64,000 nt of DNA, taken from the NCBI GenBank assembly GCA_964496575.1, contig CAZCAC010000040.1, positions 3,892 to 67,891 of the forward strand, written 5' to 3'. The stretch is from CAZCAC01 sp964496575 (GTDB lineage: Bacteria > Planctomycetota > UBA1135 > GCA-002686595). Below, one piece after another: positions 26,851 through 35,330 of the stretch; within the stretch, counting starts at the first letter, position 1; every line of letters starts with the position of its first letter. Both the position numbers and the translations under genes were made by a program. The notes under the pieces were generated by a model that saw nothing but the letters and a program-made list of their open reading frames with translations, searched no databases and had not been told where the DNA came from.

Positions 26851-26884
26851 GATTGTAGCAGGATGGAGTCGCCCTGCTACAATC
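26851..26884. promoter_or_regulatory. Symmetric divergent promoter with leaderless starts
   Basis: A perfect 12-bp inverted repeat, GATTGTAGCAGG (26851-26862) and CCTGCTACAATC (26873-26884), lies in the 49-bp gap between two divergent start codons. Each arm supplies TACAAT as a -10 box for one direction and, in reverse, TTGTAG as a -35 for the other, spaced 19 bp. The ATG of pfkA is 6 nt after its -10 and that of the methyltransferase 11 nt after its own, so both transcripts would be leaderless or nearly so. The repeat might also be an operator. Confidence 0.55.
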
Positions 26885-26889
26885 CCGCT

Positions 26890-27984
26890 ATGGCTACTCC
26901 CAAGCGCATCGGCTTGCTCACCGGCGGCGGAGACTGTCCGGGGCTCAACGCCGTCATCCGTGCCGTCACCAAGGGCGCCCTCAACTGCGGCATCGAGGTC
27001 GTCGGGATCCAAGATGGCTTCCAGGGGCTGCTCGAGAACCGCACCCAGCCGCTCGGCTACGAGGATGTCTCGAACATCCTCACCACCGGAGGCACCATCC
27101 TCGGCAGCTCGAATCGGGCCAATCCTCGCCAGTTCCTCGTCGGCAAGGACGAGGACGGTCAGCCGATCTACGAGGACCGACGCGAGCAATGTGTGGATGT
27201 ACTTCGCGAGCACCGGATCGACGCGCTGGTCGTCGTCGGCGGCGACGGGACGCTCACCATCGGACACGACTTCGTCGAGCTCGAGATCCCCAGCGTGGGC
27301 GTCCCCAAGACGATCGACAACGACATCCACGGAACGGACATCACCTTCGGCTTCCTGTCCGCCACGGCCGTCGCCACCGACGCCCTCGATCGGGTTCACA
27401 CTACCGCCGCCAGCCACCACCGGGCACTGATCGTCGAGGTGATGGGGCGCAACGCCGGCTGGATCGCCCTCCACGCGGGGGTCGCCTCGGGGTCGGACGT
27501 GATCCTGATCCCCGAGATTCCCTTCTCGCCTCACCGCGTCTGTGAGGTGATCGAACGACGGGCCAAGGTCGGCAAGCGCTTCACCGTGCTCTGTGTCTCC
27601 GAAGGAGCCGCGCCGATCGGAGGGGAACAGGTGGTCCAGCGCCACGTCGCCGATCCGGCGGAGCCGAAGCGCCTGGGCGGTGTCTCCAGCGTCGTCGCCG
27701 AGACGATCGAGGAGCGCACCGGAGTCGCCGCGCGCTACGTCGTGCTCGGCCACGTCCAGCGCGGTGGTTCGCCGATCGCCGCCGACCGCGTCCTGGCCAC
27801 CCAGTTCGGCCACGGGGCCGTGGAGCTCCTGAAGGCGGGTCAGCTGAACCGGATGATCGCCATGCAGGAGGGCCGTCTCACCAGCATCGACATCACCGAG
27901 CCGGCCGGCAAGCAGCGCCTGGTGCCGCCCGATCAACCCCTGATCGCGGCTGCCCGGGGCGTGTACACGTCGTTCGGCGACTGA
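26890..27984 (+). CDS. pfkA: 6-phosphofructokinase
   Basis: This 364-residue enzyme phosphorylates fructose 6-phosphate in glycolysis. The ATG at 26890 gives the family's usual N-terminus (MATPKRIGLLTGGGDCPGLN). Motifs: GGDGT at 117-121, PKTIDND at 139-145 and MGRNAGW further on. Gly in GGDGT marks ATP rather than pyrophosphate use; Lys before TIDND (Gly in E. coli PfkA) places it in the mixed group that includes actinobacterial ATP-dependent enzymes. The donor is thus probably ATP but should not be taken as certain. An upstream in-frame ATG (26812) would overlap the divergent gene and is rejected. Confidence 0.93.
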   Translation: MATPKRIGLLTGGGDCPGLNAVIRAVTKGALNCGIEVVGIQDGFQGLLENRTQPLGYEDVSNILTTGGTILGSSNRANPRQFLVGKDEDGQPIYEDRREQCVDVLREHRIDALVVVGGDGTLTIGHDFVELEIPSVGVPKTIDNDIHGTDITFGFLSATAVATDALDRVHTTAASHHRALIVEVMGRNAGWIALHAGVASGSDVILIPEIPFSPHRVCEVIERRAKVGKRFTVLCVSEGAAPIGGEQVVQRHVADPAEPKRLGGVSSVVAETIEERTGVAARYVVLGHVQRGGSPIAADRVLATQFGHGAVELLKAGQLNRMIAMQEGRLTSIDITEPAGKQRLVPPDQPLIAAARGVYTSFGD

Positions 27985-27999
27985 GCAATCACCGACCCG

Positions 28000-28239
28000 T
28001 TACCTCGCGCTGACGTGGAGCCGGCGGCGGGACTGCCGCCTCCGAGGTCCTCGTGTCAGTGATCTGCATGGAGTGGAAACGAACCAGACGACGTCGAGGC
28101 CGATGTGCAACCCCAGCGGCCCCGGAAGGTGGTGGATTCCGACCATGCCGAGCACGACCAGGACCAGCCAGCCGAGGAATCGAAGGCTGACGCACCAGGC
28201 CAACGCATCACCGAGCAGATCATCCAGGAACCAGAACAT
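28000..28239 (-). CDS. Possible small membrane protein
   Basis: A 79-codon frame begins MFWFLDDLLGDALAW and has two hydrophobic segments (FLGWLVLVVLGMVGI and LGLHIGLDVVWFV), unlike the Arg/Pro-rich look of non-coding frames. The last ~18 residues turn Arg-rich, and another frame on the same strand reads plausibly to 27989 (MQITDTRTSEAAV...). A frameshift near 28085 is therefore possible. No good ribosome site is seen. It lies between convergent pfkA and RNase Z transcripts. Confidence 0.45.
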   Translation of the reverse strand: MFWFLDDLLGDALAWCVSLRFLGWLVLVVLGMVGIHHLPGPLGLHIGLDVVWFVSTPCRSLTRGPRRRQSRRRLHVSAR

Positions 28240-28353
28240 GAGGAGAACCTACGTCCTTCGGCTGGAGTATTCGAGCGCGAGCGGCGGAAGTGAGGAATCC
28301 GCCGCATCGTACCCGTGTCCTCCGGCAGCGCCCCCTCCGAGACGGTTCGTCGG

Positions 28354-29289
28354 TTAGTCTCCCCTGTTCCCCGGTCTCGTCCGGTCGCGCTCGATTCCGA
28401 TCACCATCCCATCCTCGGCCGCGACCACGTCGGGGTGGATCGCGGAGGCCTCGGCGATGAAGTCGTCGGTCTCGGAGTAGCGCTGGCTGAAGTGGGTCAG
28501 CACCAGCCGGCGAGCGCCGGCCCGGGCCGCGATCCGTGCGGCCTGTCGCGCGGTGAGGTGACCGTGCTGCCCGGCGTCGACCGCTTCGGATTCCAGGTAG
28601 GTCGCCTCGCAGATCAGGAGGTCGACGTCTCGCGCCAGCTCGACCGCCGCCTCGCACATCCGCGTGTCGGAGATGAAAGCGACGCTCTGGCCGCGGCGGA
28701 GCACGCCGACGTCCTCGAGGCGAATCGTCCGGCCGTCGTGCTCGACGACCCCCTCACGCTTCAGCTGGCCGACGAGCGGGCCGGCGAGCCCCACGGCGGC
28801 CAGCTTCTCGGGATCGAGGTTCCACTGATCGACTTCCTGCACGCGATAGCCGAGACAGTCGACGCCGTGGTCGAGCAGACGGCACTCGACGGTCAGCTCG
28901 TCGTCCCGGTCGATCTCACCGGGTTCCGTGATCGGTCGCCCGCGGAGGGGGACGGCCTCGTAGTAGATCGACGCGTGGCACAGCCGATCGAAGAAGACCT
29001 GACCGGACGCGGGGTAGAAGGCGGTAATCGGGTGCGGGACCTGGTCGAGCGAGATCCGCTGCGCGATTCCCGCGAGCCCCAGGCAGTGGTCGCCGTGGAA
29101 GTGCGAGATCAGGATCCGCGTGATCGCGGTCGCGGTCACGCCGTGGTGGACCATCTGACGCTGCGTACCCTCGCCTGGATCGATCAGGAAGCCGTGCGCG
29201 TCCCAGCGCACGAAGTACCCGCTCTGGTTGCGGTGACGGGTCGGCACCTGGCTGCCGCTTCCCAAAATGACGAGCTCGCGGATGGACAT
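28354..29289 (-). CDS. rnz: Ribonuclease Z
   Basis: This 311-residue beta-lactamase-fold enzyme cleaves the 3' trailer of tRNA precursors. The metal-binding motif is HFHGDHCLGL (His63, His65, Asp67, His68), with further ligands in SDTR and LTHFSQRY. The N-terminus LVILGSGSQVPT and the substrate-loop region are as in bacterial RNase Z, and the length is typical. No strong ribosome site is visible before the ATG. It lies 99 bp downstream of the metallophosphoesterase gene on the same strand. Confidence 0.93.
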   Translation of the reverse strand: MSIRELVILGSGSQVPTRHRNQSGYFVRWDAHGFLIDPGEGTQRQMVHHGVTATAITRILISHFHGDHCLGLAGIAQRISLDQVPHPITAFYPASGQVFFDRLCHASIYYEAVPLRGRPITEPGEIDRDDELTVECRLLDHGVDCLGYRVQEVDQWNLDPEKLAAVGLAGPLVGQLKREGVVEHDGRTIRLEDVGVLRRGQSVAFISDTRMCEAAVELARDVDLLICEATYLESEAVDAGQHGHLTARQAARIAARAGARRLVLTHFSQRYSETDDFIAEASAIHPDVVAAEDGMVIGIERDRTRPGNRGD

Positions 29290-29388
29290 CAGAACCTCGA
29301 GTGGTGAATGGAGCCTCGAGCGCGAAGGGCCGGGAATTCCAACGGGGAATGTCCGATCTTCCGGGTCATCGGGACAGGCGCATCCAGG

Positions 29389-30237
29389 TCACATCTCGAT
29401 GACGCGGAACGCCGGGCGACCGTACTCGGCCTCCTGCGTCCAGACCAGGAGGTTGTGCGCGGTCCGGTACTCGCCGCCCCCGTGCGTGTGGCCGCACAGG
29501 ACGAGGATCTCGCACTCCTCGTTCGCAGCGGCGACCTCGCGCAGGAGCTCGCCGATCGCCCGGCAGGTGAAGCTCGGAAGCCAGTGGTCGTCGGAGATCC
29601 GCCCCTGGTGCCAGCACGCCCCGCGGAAGGGCGGGACGTGGGTCAGGAAGTAGACGCGCTCGTACTGCGCCGCCGCGGCCTCGAGCGCGGGTTTCACCGT
29701 CGCGGCGGCCTCGTCGCCCAGCTCGCCCAGCAGTCTGGCGAGGGCGGGCTTGTTCTCGTAGAACGCCGGCAGGGGCTTGCGGGCGCCGCGCGGGGTCTCC
29801 GCCGCCCGGCCGGCCCGCACGAGATCGAGAATGGCCTCGTAGTCGGTGAGGACCACCTCCGACCCGGCGAAGTCACCGTGGCGAGCATCGCCCCACCCGC
29901 CGTGACCGACCAGGGCCGTCGTCGCCGTGAGCTCGACCACGCCGCTCTCCGGCAGCCAGGAGAGTGTCGGCGAGTCGAGGTTGCGGACCACCTCGCGCAC
30001 ACCGTGAACGTCGCCGCCGTAGTAGTCGTGGTTGCCCAGGACGAAGTCGATCGGGATGCCGAGACGCTCGTCCAGGAAGCACAGCCACGGCTCGAGGCTC
30101 GAGGCCACCGCGATGTCCCCGCCGAGGAGCAGCCGTTCGCACTCGGCGGCGATGAGCTTCTCGCAGAACCGGGCCGCGCCCGCCTCCCGCGCGGAGTCGA
30201 GGTGGATGTCGGTGGCCCAGGCGATTCGTCGGGTCAA
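29389..30237 (-). CDS. Calcineurin-like metallophosphoesterase
   Basis: The gene encodes 282 residues. The family's N-terminus begins at a TTG (30237; L-T-R-R-I-A-W) with GAGGAG about 12 nt upstream; the upstream extension of the frame is non-coding in character. The two-metal site is complete: TDIHLD, LGGDIA, GNHDYY, THVPP and GHTH. The substrate could be a cyclic nucleotide, phosphoprotein or phosphosugar; the sequence does not decide. It is cytoplasmic: there is no signal peptide. Confidence 0.87.
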   Translation of the reverse strand: MTRRIAWATDIHLDSAREAGAARFCEKLIAAECERLLLGGDIAVASSLEPWLCFLDERLGIPIDFVLGNHDYYGGDVHGVREVVRNLDSPTLSWLPESGVVELTATTALVGHGGWGDARHGDFAGSEVVLTDYEAILDLVRAGRAAETPRGARKPLPAFYENKPALARLLGELGDEAAATVKPALEAAAAQYERVYFLTHVPPFRGACWHQGRISDDHWLPSFTCRAIGELLREVAAANEECEILVLCGHTHGGGEYRTAHNLLVWTQEAEYGRPAFRVIEM

Positions 30238-30629
30238 GTGGTTGGCACTCTCCTCTGCTGGCCGCGTGCTTTCGGGGTCGGAATGTCCGGCGCGGGCGGG
30301 ACCGGACCCCCGGCAGGGTAACCGCGGAGGTCCGAGTCGAAACGGGCGGGATTCCGAATCCCGTGGAGCTTCGCGAACCGGGGCGGTGGGAGACCGATTC
30401 GAGGACACTGCCTCCAGAATCGGGATCGAACTCCCCGTCGTGGTGCTGCTGGCCTGGTGCCTCATGGCGCTCGCCCAGGCCATCGCTCCGAGACTCGCCC
30501 CCCCCGATGCCGTCAAGGACATGAGTCGGGCCTTCTCTTGCACCACTTGGCGGCCGGGTTCCGTATCCTGTGGCGGCTCGGCAGCCGTCTGCCGTGTGCT
30601 ATCCGGGACCCTCGACGAAGACCACGACC
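30238..30629. other. 392-bp divergent intergenic region
   Basis: No gene is supported here. The frame continuing upstream of the metallophosphoesterase is Arg/Pro-rich. One stretch resembles a tRNA T-arm but has no matching acceptor or anticodon arms. It presumably holds the promoters for the divergent genes at 30237 and 30630. Confidence 0.6.
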
Positions 30630-31853
30630 ATGCTTTCCCTACTCCCGCTCTGCCTCGCCTTCACCACCCTTGTCGCCGCACCCCAGGACAAACCCGACCT
30701 CGTCGTGCTCGAAGGCGGCAAGGAGGTGGCGTGCCGCGTTCTCTTCGAGGACGATGAGATCGTCATCTACAAGGCGGGGCGCAAGGTCACCGAGGTCGAA
30801 CGAGCGAAGGTCGCCGAGGTACAGTCGATCGAGCGCACCCTGCGTACCTTCCTCGACCGCTACGCCGAACTGGATCCGACCAGCGTGACCGCGCTGAAGG
30901 AGCTCGCGCTTTGGGCGGAGAGCCAGGATCTGGCGGGCGAGGCGCGAAACCTCTGGATCCGCATCTTGCTGCTCGATCCGGAGAATGAAGAGGCGTGGAC
31001 CGAGCTCGGCGGGAAGCACGGCCGACGCGGCTGGCGATTGCGCGTGCGCGGTCGCTACTACACGCTCGAGCAGCTTCGTGAGCGCGTCAGTGAGTGGAAG
31101 AACGCGATGGAGCTGCCCACGGCGCACTTCGTGGTCAAGACGAACATCGACCCGGTGCGCGCGCTCGACATCTCGATCGACATCGAGCGCGTCTACCTGA
31201 TGTACTACGACCTGTTCGGGAAGCCGATGCGGCTCCACCCCTTCGAGGAGGTCCCCGAACTGCACATCTACGGCGACTCCGAGGATGCCCCGCGCCCCCC
31301 GCAGCCGAACTGGACCGCCTGGTACGAGAAGATCGGCAACGCGGTGCTGGTGCGCGGGCGGGAGGCCAACCGCCACGAGATCCTGAAGAGCGTCACCTAC
31401 TTGATGATCACCAACTCGTTCCGGTGGGCGCAGGGCAACCGGACCGGCACGCTCCCGGAATGGGCTCGCGAGGGGGTCGCCAACGCGATGGCCTTCGCTC
31501 TGCGGCCGGATCCCGGGAAGATGAAGATCGAAACCGGGGTGCCGTACCAGCCCTGGTTCGAGGCACAGGCGAACGACGAGGAGCCGTTGACGGTCAAGCA
31601 GCTGCTCAACTCGAATCGCGGGTCATTCAGGACCGGGCGACAGGAGGAGCGCTTCGTGCAGCAGGCCTACACGCTCGTCTTCTTCCTCGCGCGTGCGGAG
31701 AACGGCAAGTACACCGAGCGCCTCGTCGAGTACCTGCGCAGCGCGTTCGATGGGAAGGGGTCGGTCAAGCACTTCGAGACGATCCTCGGTGTCGAGGTCG
31801 AGGCGCTCGATGAGGAGTGGAACGCCTTCGTCCGCGAGACCGCGGGGATCTGA
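30630..31853 (+). CDS. Exported peptidase-MA-like (DUF1570-type) protein with degenerate zinc motif
   Basis: This 407-residue protein starts at ATG 30630 with signal peptide MLSLLPLCLAFTTLVAA; the 20 residues upstream in frame are not coding-like. Residues ~20-75 form a small beta domain (VVLEGGKEVACRVLFEDD), ~80-150 are helical. The C-terminal half resembles planctomycete DUF1570/gluzincin-like proteins (HFVVKTNI, LPEWAREGVANAMA, QQAYTLVFFL). Where active peptidases have HExxH, this one has HEILK, so the second zinc His is missing. It probably lacks protease activity. Confidence 0.78.
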   Translation: MLSLLPLCLAFTTLVAAPQDKPDLVVLEGGKEVACRVLFEDDEIVIYKAGRKVTEVERAKVAEVQSIERTLRTFLDRYAELDPTSVTALKELALWAESQDLAGEARNLWIRILLLDPENEEAWTELGGKHGRRGWRLRVRGRYYTLEQLRERVSEWKNAMELPTAHFVVKTNIDPVRALDISIDIERVYLMYYDLFGKPMRLHPFEEVPELHIYGDSEDAPRPPQPNWTAWYEKIGNAVLVRGREANRHEILKSVTYLMITNSFRWAQGNRTGTLPEWAREGVANAMAFALRPDPGKMKIETGVPYQPWFEAQANDEEPLTVKQLLNSNRGSFRTGRQEERFVQQAYTLVFFLARAENGKYTERLVEYLRSAFDGKGSVKHFETILGVEVEALDEEWNAFVRETAGI

Positions 31854-31866
31854 GCCCCGGCTCGAC

Positions 31867-32820
31867 CTACTTCACGCTGCGCCCGAGCGCCGCGAAGCGA
31901 ACCGCGGCGGGCCCGGCCTTGCTGATCGGCTCCTTCGGATCGGTCTCCTCGACCGGCTGCCCGTACGACTCTCGCGAGTGGAGGAGGAGATCGAGATCGG
32001 TCCGGTCGGAGGGCTTCTTCTTCAGCAGCTTCCAGGAAGCGTAGCTCGACGGCTGGCGACTCGATTCGATCGGCTCGAGCGCCCGGGGTCGGGGCCGGAA
32101 CAGCTCCTCCGACACGGCCGCGACCTCCGGATCGGGTTCCGCGACCTCCTCCGGATGCGCGGCCAGCGAGGGTTCCTCGAAGATCCGGGTCGGGTAGTCC
32201 TCCCGGGGGAAGACCGGACCGCGGTAGGGCAAGAGGTCCCCGAGCGCGACCCGGCTGCGGTCGCTCAGGAACTCCAGAGGAACCGTGCCGCGCGCCGTGG
32301 CCACGATGACCCAGTTGCCCGTGTCGACCAGTCGTATCTTGAGCTGCAGCCGGTCGACGTGTGGCACGAGAGTGCCCACGGCGAGGTGAGTCGCACCGAA
32401 GTGCTCCGCCACCTGGCTGCCGCTTTCCCGGCCTTCCAGTGCCCATGGCTGGGGCGGTTCGCCGAAGAGGTCGGTGTCGATCAGGTGAAAGCGTGAGCTC
32501 AGGGCGAGCTCCAGCTCCTCGGTGATCTCCTCGGCGAGGTAGTCGAGATCGGTATTCCTGTAGCGGGCCGACAGCGGCGGCAGGTTGTCGACCTGGATCT
32601 CGGTGATCGGGTGAAGGCAGACCCGCATCGAGCTGAGATCGGTCCGTTGTCGGGCCACCCGGGCCAGCTCTTCGGCCAGCGCATCCACCGAAGCGCCGAG
32701 CGGTTGTTCAGAAAGGTCGGCTTCGCCACCGCCGCTGGCGGCGCAGCCGAAGCCGGAGATGGCGAGACCCAGGACTCCCAGCGGGATCCAGCGCCTCTCT
32801 TGTTTCGGCCTGTTCATCAC
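31867..32820 (-). CDS. Lipoprotein with FlgO/LpoB-like domain, end of the ExbBD operon
   Basis: The protein has 317 residues; the lipobox is SGFGC (Cys26). Residues ~45-200 follow the FlgO/LpoB/CsgG-like pattern: a helix (ASVDALAEELARVAR), strands with RVCLHPITEIQV, SSRFHLIDTDLF, then VAEHFGATHLAVGTLV and LQLKIRLVDT. The C-terminal ~110 residues are Pro/Glu-rich and probably disordered. Such domains sit in the periplasm or outer membrane as regulators or multimeric rings. It is 13 nt downstream of the next gene and is the last member of the seven-gene operon. Confidence 0.8.
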   Translation of the reverse strand: MMNRPKQERRWIPLGVLGLAISGFGCAASGGGEADLSEQPLGASVDALAEELARVARQRTDLSSMRVCLHPITEIQVDNLPPLSARYRNTDLDYLAEEITEELELALSSRFHLIDTDLFGEPPQPWALEGRESGSQVAEHFGATHLAVGTLVPHVDRLQLKIRLVDTGNWVIVATARGTVPLEFLSDRSRVALGDLLPYRGPVFPREDYPTRIFEEPSLAAHPEEVAEPDPEVAAVSEELFRPRPRALEPIESSRQPSSYASWKLLKKKPSDRTDLDLLLHSRESYGQPVEETDPKEPISKAGPAAVRFAALGRSVK

Positions 32821-32833
32821 GGAGCCTCCTGCA

Positions 32834-33403
32834 CTACTGGTGCGAAGCGAAATAGCGGTCGATGTCCTCGACGTACGCCATCAGCTCGACCGGCTGCCCG
32901 TCCCAGGAGGACAGGAACCGTTCGAAGGCCTGACGGGCTTCGCCGAGGCGGTTCTGATCGATGCGCAGCTGGGTCTCGACCAGATCCACCCAGAAGGGCG
33001 GCTCGGCCGAGTCCTCGCGCAGCGAAGCGAGAATCTCCTCGGTCTCGGCGATCTGGTCCGCGCTCGCGACGTCCTGCGTCGAGCGACGGACCATCAGGCC
33101 GTAGAGCAGGGCCTGGCGCACCGAGTAGGCTCGAGGATAGTGATCGACCATGAAGCGCAGGAGCTCCACGGAAGCCGCGGCATCCCCTCGTTCGTAGCGC
33201 TCCTGAGCGGCGCTGTAGAGGACCGGGTACATCGATTCCTGGCTGTCCTCGCTGCTGCGGACGAACAGATCGGCGGCGCGCGCCGGCTGATGACTCTCGA
33301 TGGCCAGCATGATCTCGCCGGCGACCTCCTCGGGGGGGCCGGAAGGGGCGCTCTGGCAGGCGAGGAAGGGCAGGCACAACAGAATGAAGAACGTGGTTCT
33401 CAT
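32834..33403 (-). CDS. Helical-repeat lipoprotein of the ExbBD operon
   Basis: This 189-residue lipoprotein begins at ATG 33403, overlapping the previous gene's stop by 4 nt (ATGA). Its signal peptide ends in LPFLAC (Cys16). The remainder is alpha-helical with TPR-like spacing (ESHQPARAADLFVRS, ALLYGLMVRRS, RLGEARQAFERFL). Its place after the TonB-like gene matches CpoB/YbgF in Tol-Pal loci and the TPR protein in TonB2 loci. Confidence 0.82.
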   Translation of the reverse strand: MRTTFFILLCLPFLACQSAPSGPPEEVAGEIMLAIESHQPARAADLFVRSSEDSQESMYPVLYSAAQERYERGDAAASVELLRFMVDHYPRAYSVRQALLYGLMVRRSTQDVASADQIAETEEILASLREDSAEPPFWVDLVETQLRIDQNRLGEARQAFERFLSSWDGQPVELMAYVEDIDRYFASHQ

Positions 33404-34338
33404 GGCGTTTGGGTCCTCTGGACAGGGTCGACGGGGGTGAAGCTCGTCTCGTCGACGAAGACGATCTCTTCGACGCGGAGGTCGAATCCTCCGGCGGGCA
33501 TCCTCTCGTACTCCAGGACGTAGCGCTGGACCTCGGAGGCCTCGCGGCCGCTGGCGATGAGCGCCTCGCGTCGGCGACCGACGACCAGCGCCCACTCACG
33601 CAGTGGAACCAGGGCGGCGAAGAGGTAGATCTCGTTGCGGGAGAGCACGCTGCGCCGCAGCTCGCGCACCGGCGCGGGCAGGCGGGCGTACTCGTAGTCG
33701 AACAGGTCGCGGTATTCGTGGAAGTCGTCGAAGGAGGGCAGGCCGGCGACCGATTGCACCTGTCCCTGCGGGCCGACGCGGTAGTGCCGGCGATCGGAAC
33801 GCGTCTCGTCGAGCGCGCTGCGCGGCACGAGCACCAGCTCCTCGCCGAAGTAGTGGGCGATGTCGAGCTGCTCCTCGGGCGTGGCGAGGAGCACGGTGGC
33901 GAAACCCTTGCGCGCCTCGCCGTCCCACTCGCTGCGCGCCTCCGCCAGGAGCTGGTCGTCCGACATCATCTGCTCGGGGCTCACCTTCTCGCCCGTCTCG
34001 GCGACGGCGTCCTCGCCTTCGCCCTCGGCGTTGCCCAGCTCGGCGACCGGTGGCTCGCCCGGATCTTCGGCCTCGACGGGCGGCTCCGGTTCGGGCTCGG
34101 GTATCGGCGGCGGCACGAGCTCGACCACCGGCTCGGCGGGAGCGGGCTGCTCCGGCTCGACGGGCTGCGCTTCGGCCGGCGCGGAGTCGAGCAGGGGCAT
34201 GACCGCGACGTCGATCAGCTCTTCGACGGGCGGGACCACCTGCGGCCCATCTTCCTCCGCCCGTGCGAGGAAGAACCACCACGAGAGCAGCGCCGAGAGG
34301 CCGAGGAAGAGGAGCTGGCGGAAGAGGGCGCGCATCAC
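33400..34338 (-). CDS. TonB/TolA-like envelope-spanning protein
   Basis: The gene encodes 312 residues. One N-terminal membrane segment (LLFLGLSALLSWWFFLARA) is followed by a long Pro/Glu-rich periplasmic stretch (~35-110; EPEPEPPVEAEDP), the architecture of TonB and TolA. The C-terminal ~200 residues fold differently from the usual TonB domain; I see no typical TonB C-terminal motif. It directly follows ExbD with a 4-nt overlap and is followed by a lipoprotein with another 4-nt overlap. It likely transmits channel energy across the periplasm; the outer-membrane partner is unknown. Confidence 0.8.
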   Translation of the reverse strand: MMRALFRQLLFLGLSALLSWWFFLARAEEDGPQVVPPVEELIDVAVMPLLDSAPAEAQPVEPEQPAPAEPVVELVPPPIPEPEPEPPVEAEDPGEPPVAELGNAEGEGEDAVAETGEKVSPEQMMSDDQLLAEARSEWDGEARKGFATVLLATPEEQLDIAHYFGEELVLVPRSALDETRSDRRHYRVGPQGQVQSVAGLPSFDDFHEYRDLFDYEYARLPAPVRELRRSVLSRNEIYLFAALVPLREWALVVGRRREALIASGREASEVQRYVLEYERMPAGGFDLRVEEIVFVDETSFTPVDPVQRTQTP

Positions 34339-34823
34339 CGTCCTCCTCCGGAAGGGCTTCCGCCGAACGCGCCGACTTCCCCGTCGGCGTAGCCGGTGGC
34401 GAGCATCTGCACCTGGGCGATCCCGCGCAGGCGTAGGTACTGGAGGAGCTCGACCGCGACGCCGTGCGGCGCGCTGCGGTCGGCCTGGATCTCGACCGCG
34501 AGCTCCTCCGGCACGCGGTCTCCGAGCACCTCGGCGAGGGCCGCGTCGAGCTGCTCGCGATCGACGATGCGTTCACCGCTGTCGGCCAGGGTGACGGTGC
34601 CGGCGGCGTCGACCTCGAGCACCAGGATCTCGGTCTCCGGCGCTTCGGCGGACTCTCCCGCCTCGACGCCCGGCAGCTCGATGCGCACCTCTTCCTGCTC
34701 CTCGCGCCGAGCCTGCTTCGCCTCGGAGACGGCGAGCAGGGTGAAGAGCAGGATGAACAGGACGTCCAGCAGGGGCATCACCCCGGAGACCGGACGTGCG
34801 AGGATGCGACCGCCGACCTTCAT
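34335..34823 (-). CDS. ExbD/TolR-family proton-channel subunit
   Basis: This 162-residue protein has a short cytoplasmic start, one membrane segment (VMPLLDVLFILLFTLLAV) with the essential Asp20, and a periplasmic domain ending in a typical ExbD/TolR strand-helix pattern (VEIQADRSAPHGVAVELLQYL). Its start overlaps the ExbB stop by 4 nt. With ExbB it forms the inner-membrane channel that converts proton flow into mechanical work. Confidence 0.92.
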   Translation of the reverse strand: MKVGGRILARPVSGVMPLLDVLFILLFTLLAVSEAKQARREEQEEVRIELPGVEAGESAEAPETEILVLEVDAAGTVTLADSGERIVDREQLDAALAEVLGDRVPEELAVEIQADRSAPHGVAVELLQYLRLRGIAQVQMLATGYADGEVGAFGGSPSGGGR

Positions 34824-35314
34824 TCGCTGGCCTCCCTCGGCAGGAGCCTGGCGACGGCGCGTTCGCGCCAGCCGGACCACTCTCGCCAGCCGATCAGGAA
34901 GGCCTGGCCGAACAGGTAGACGACCAGACCGCCGAGGGTGGTGAAGAGCGCGGTGGAGAGGCCCTCGGCGAGCACCTCGGGAGCGGCGAGCGATACGCCG
35001 GCGGAGCCGCGCGCGAAGAAGGTGCTGGCCAGGCCGAGGATGGTGCCGAACAGCCCGATGCTGGTGGCGATCTGGCTCACCGCATCGATCCGATCGAGTC
35101 CGCGTGCGGCTTCGAGCTGGACGAGGAACAGCCGCTGGCGCGCCTCGTGGTGGCGGCCCGCCCGGGCGAGAGCTCGCACCGGGCGAAGCGGCCGGCGAAG
35201 CAGGCTGCCGAGGGCGTAGCCGAGGCGATCGAGCACACCCGCGAAGACGATCACCCACGCACCGAAGACGACCCACATCACCGGACCGCCCGCCTCGAAG
35301 TACCACGCCAGCAT
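34820..35314 (-). CDS. MotA/TolQ/ExbB-family proton-channel protein
   Basis: The 164-residue protein is shorter than usual ExbB (about 230-250) because the cytoplasmic loop is reduced. Membrane segments lie near residues 12-30, 80-101 and 117-142. The second carries QIATSIGLFGTILGL and the third LSTALFTTLGGLVV with the conserved Thr pair. It is the first channel gene, 16 nt after the coiled-coil gene upstream. Confidence 0.92.
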   Translation of the reverse strand: MLAWYFEAGGPVMWVVFGAWVIVFAGVLDRLGYALGSLLRRPLRPVRALARAGRHHEARQRLFLVQLEAARGLDRIDAVSQIATSIGLFGTILGLASTFFARGSAGVSLAAPEVLAEGLSTALFTTLGGLVVYLFGQAFLIGWREWSGWRERAVARLLPREASE

Positions 35315-35330
35315 CGGAGGACCCTCGCGA

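Noticed and set aside
30340..30450. T-arm-like sequence in the intergenic region before the gene at 30630
   Set aside because: No matching acceptor, D- or anticodon arms; the T-loop sequence is also not canonical.
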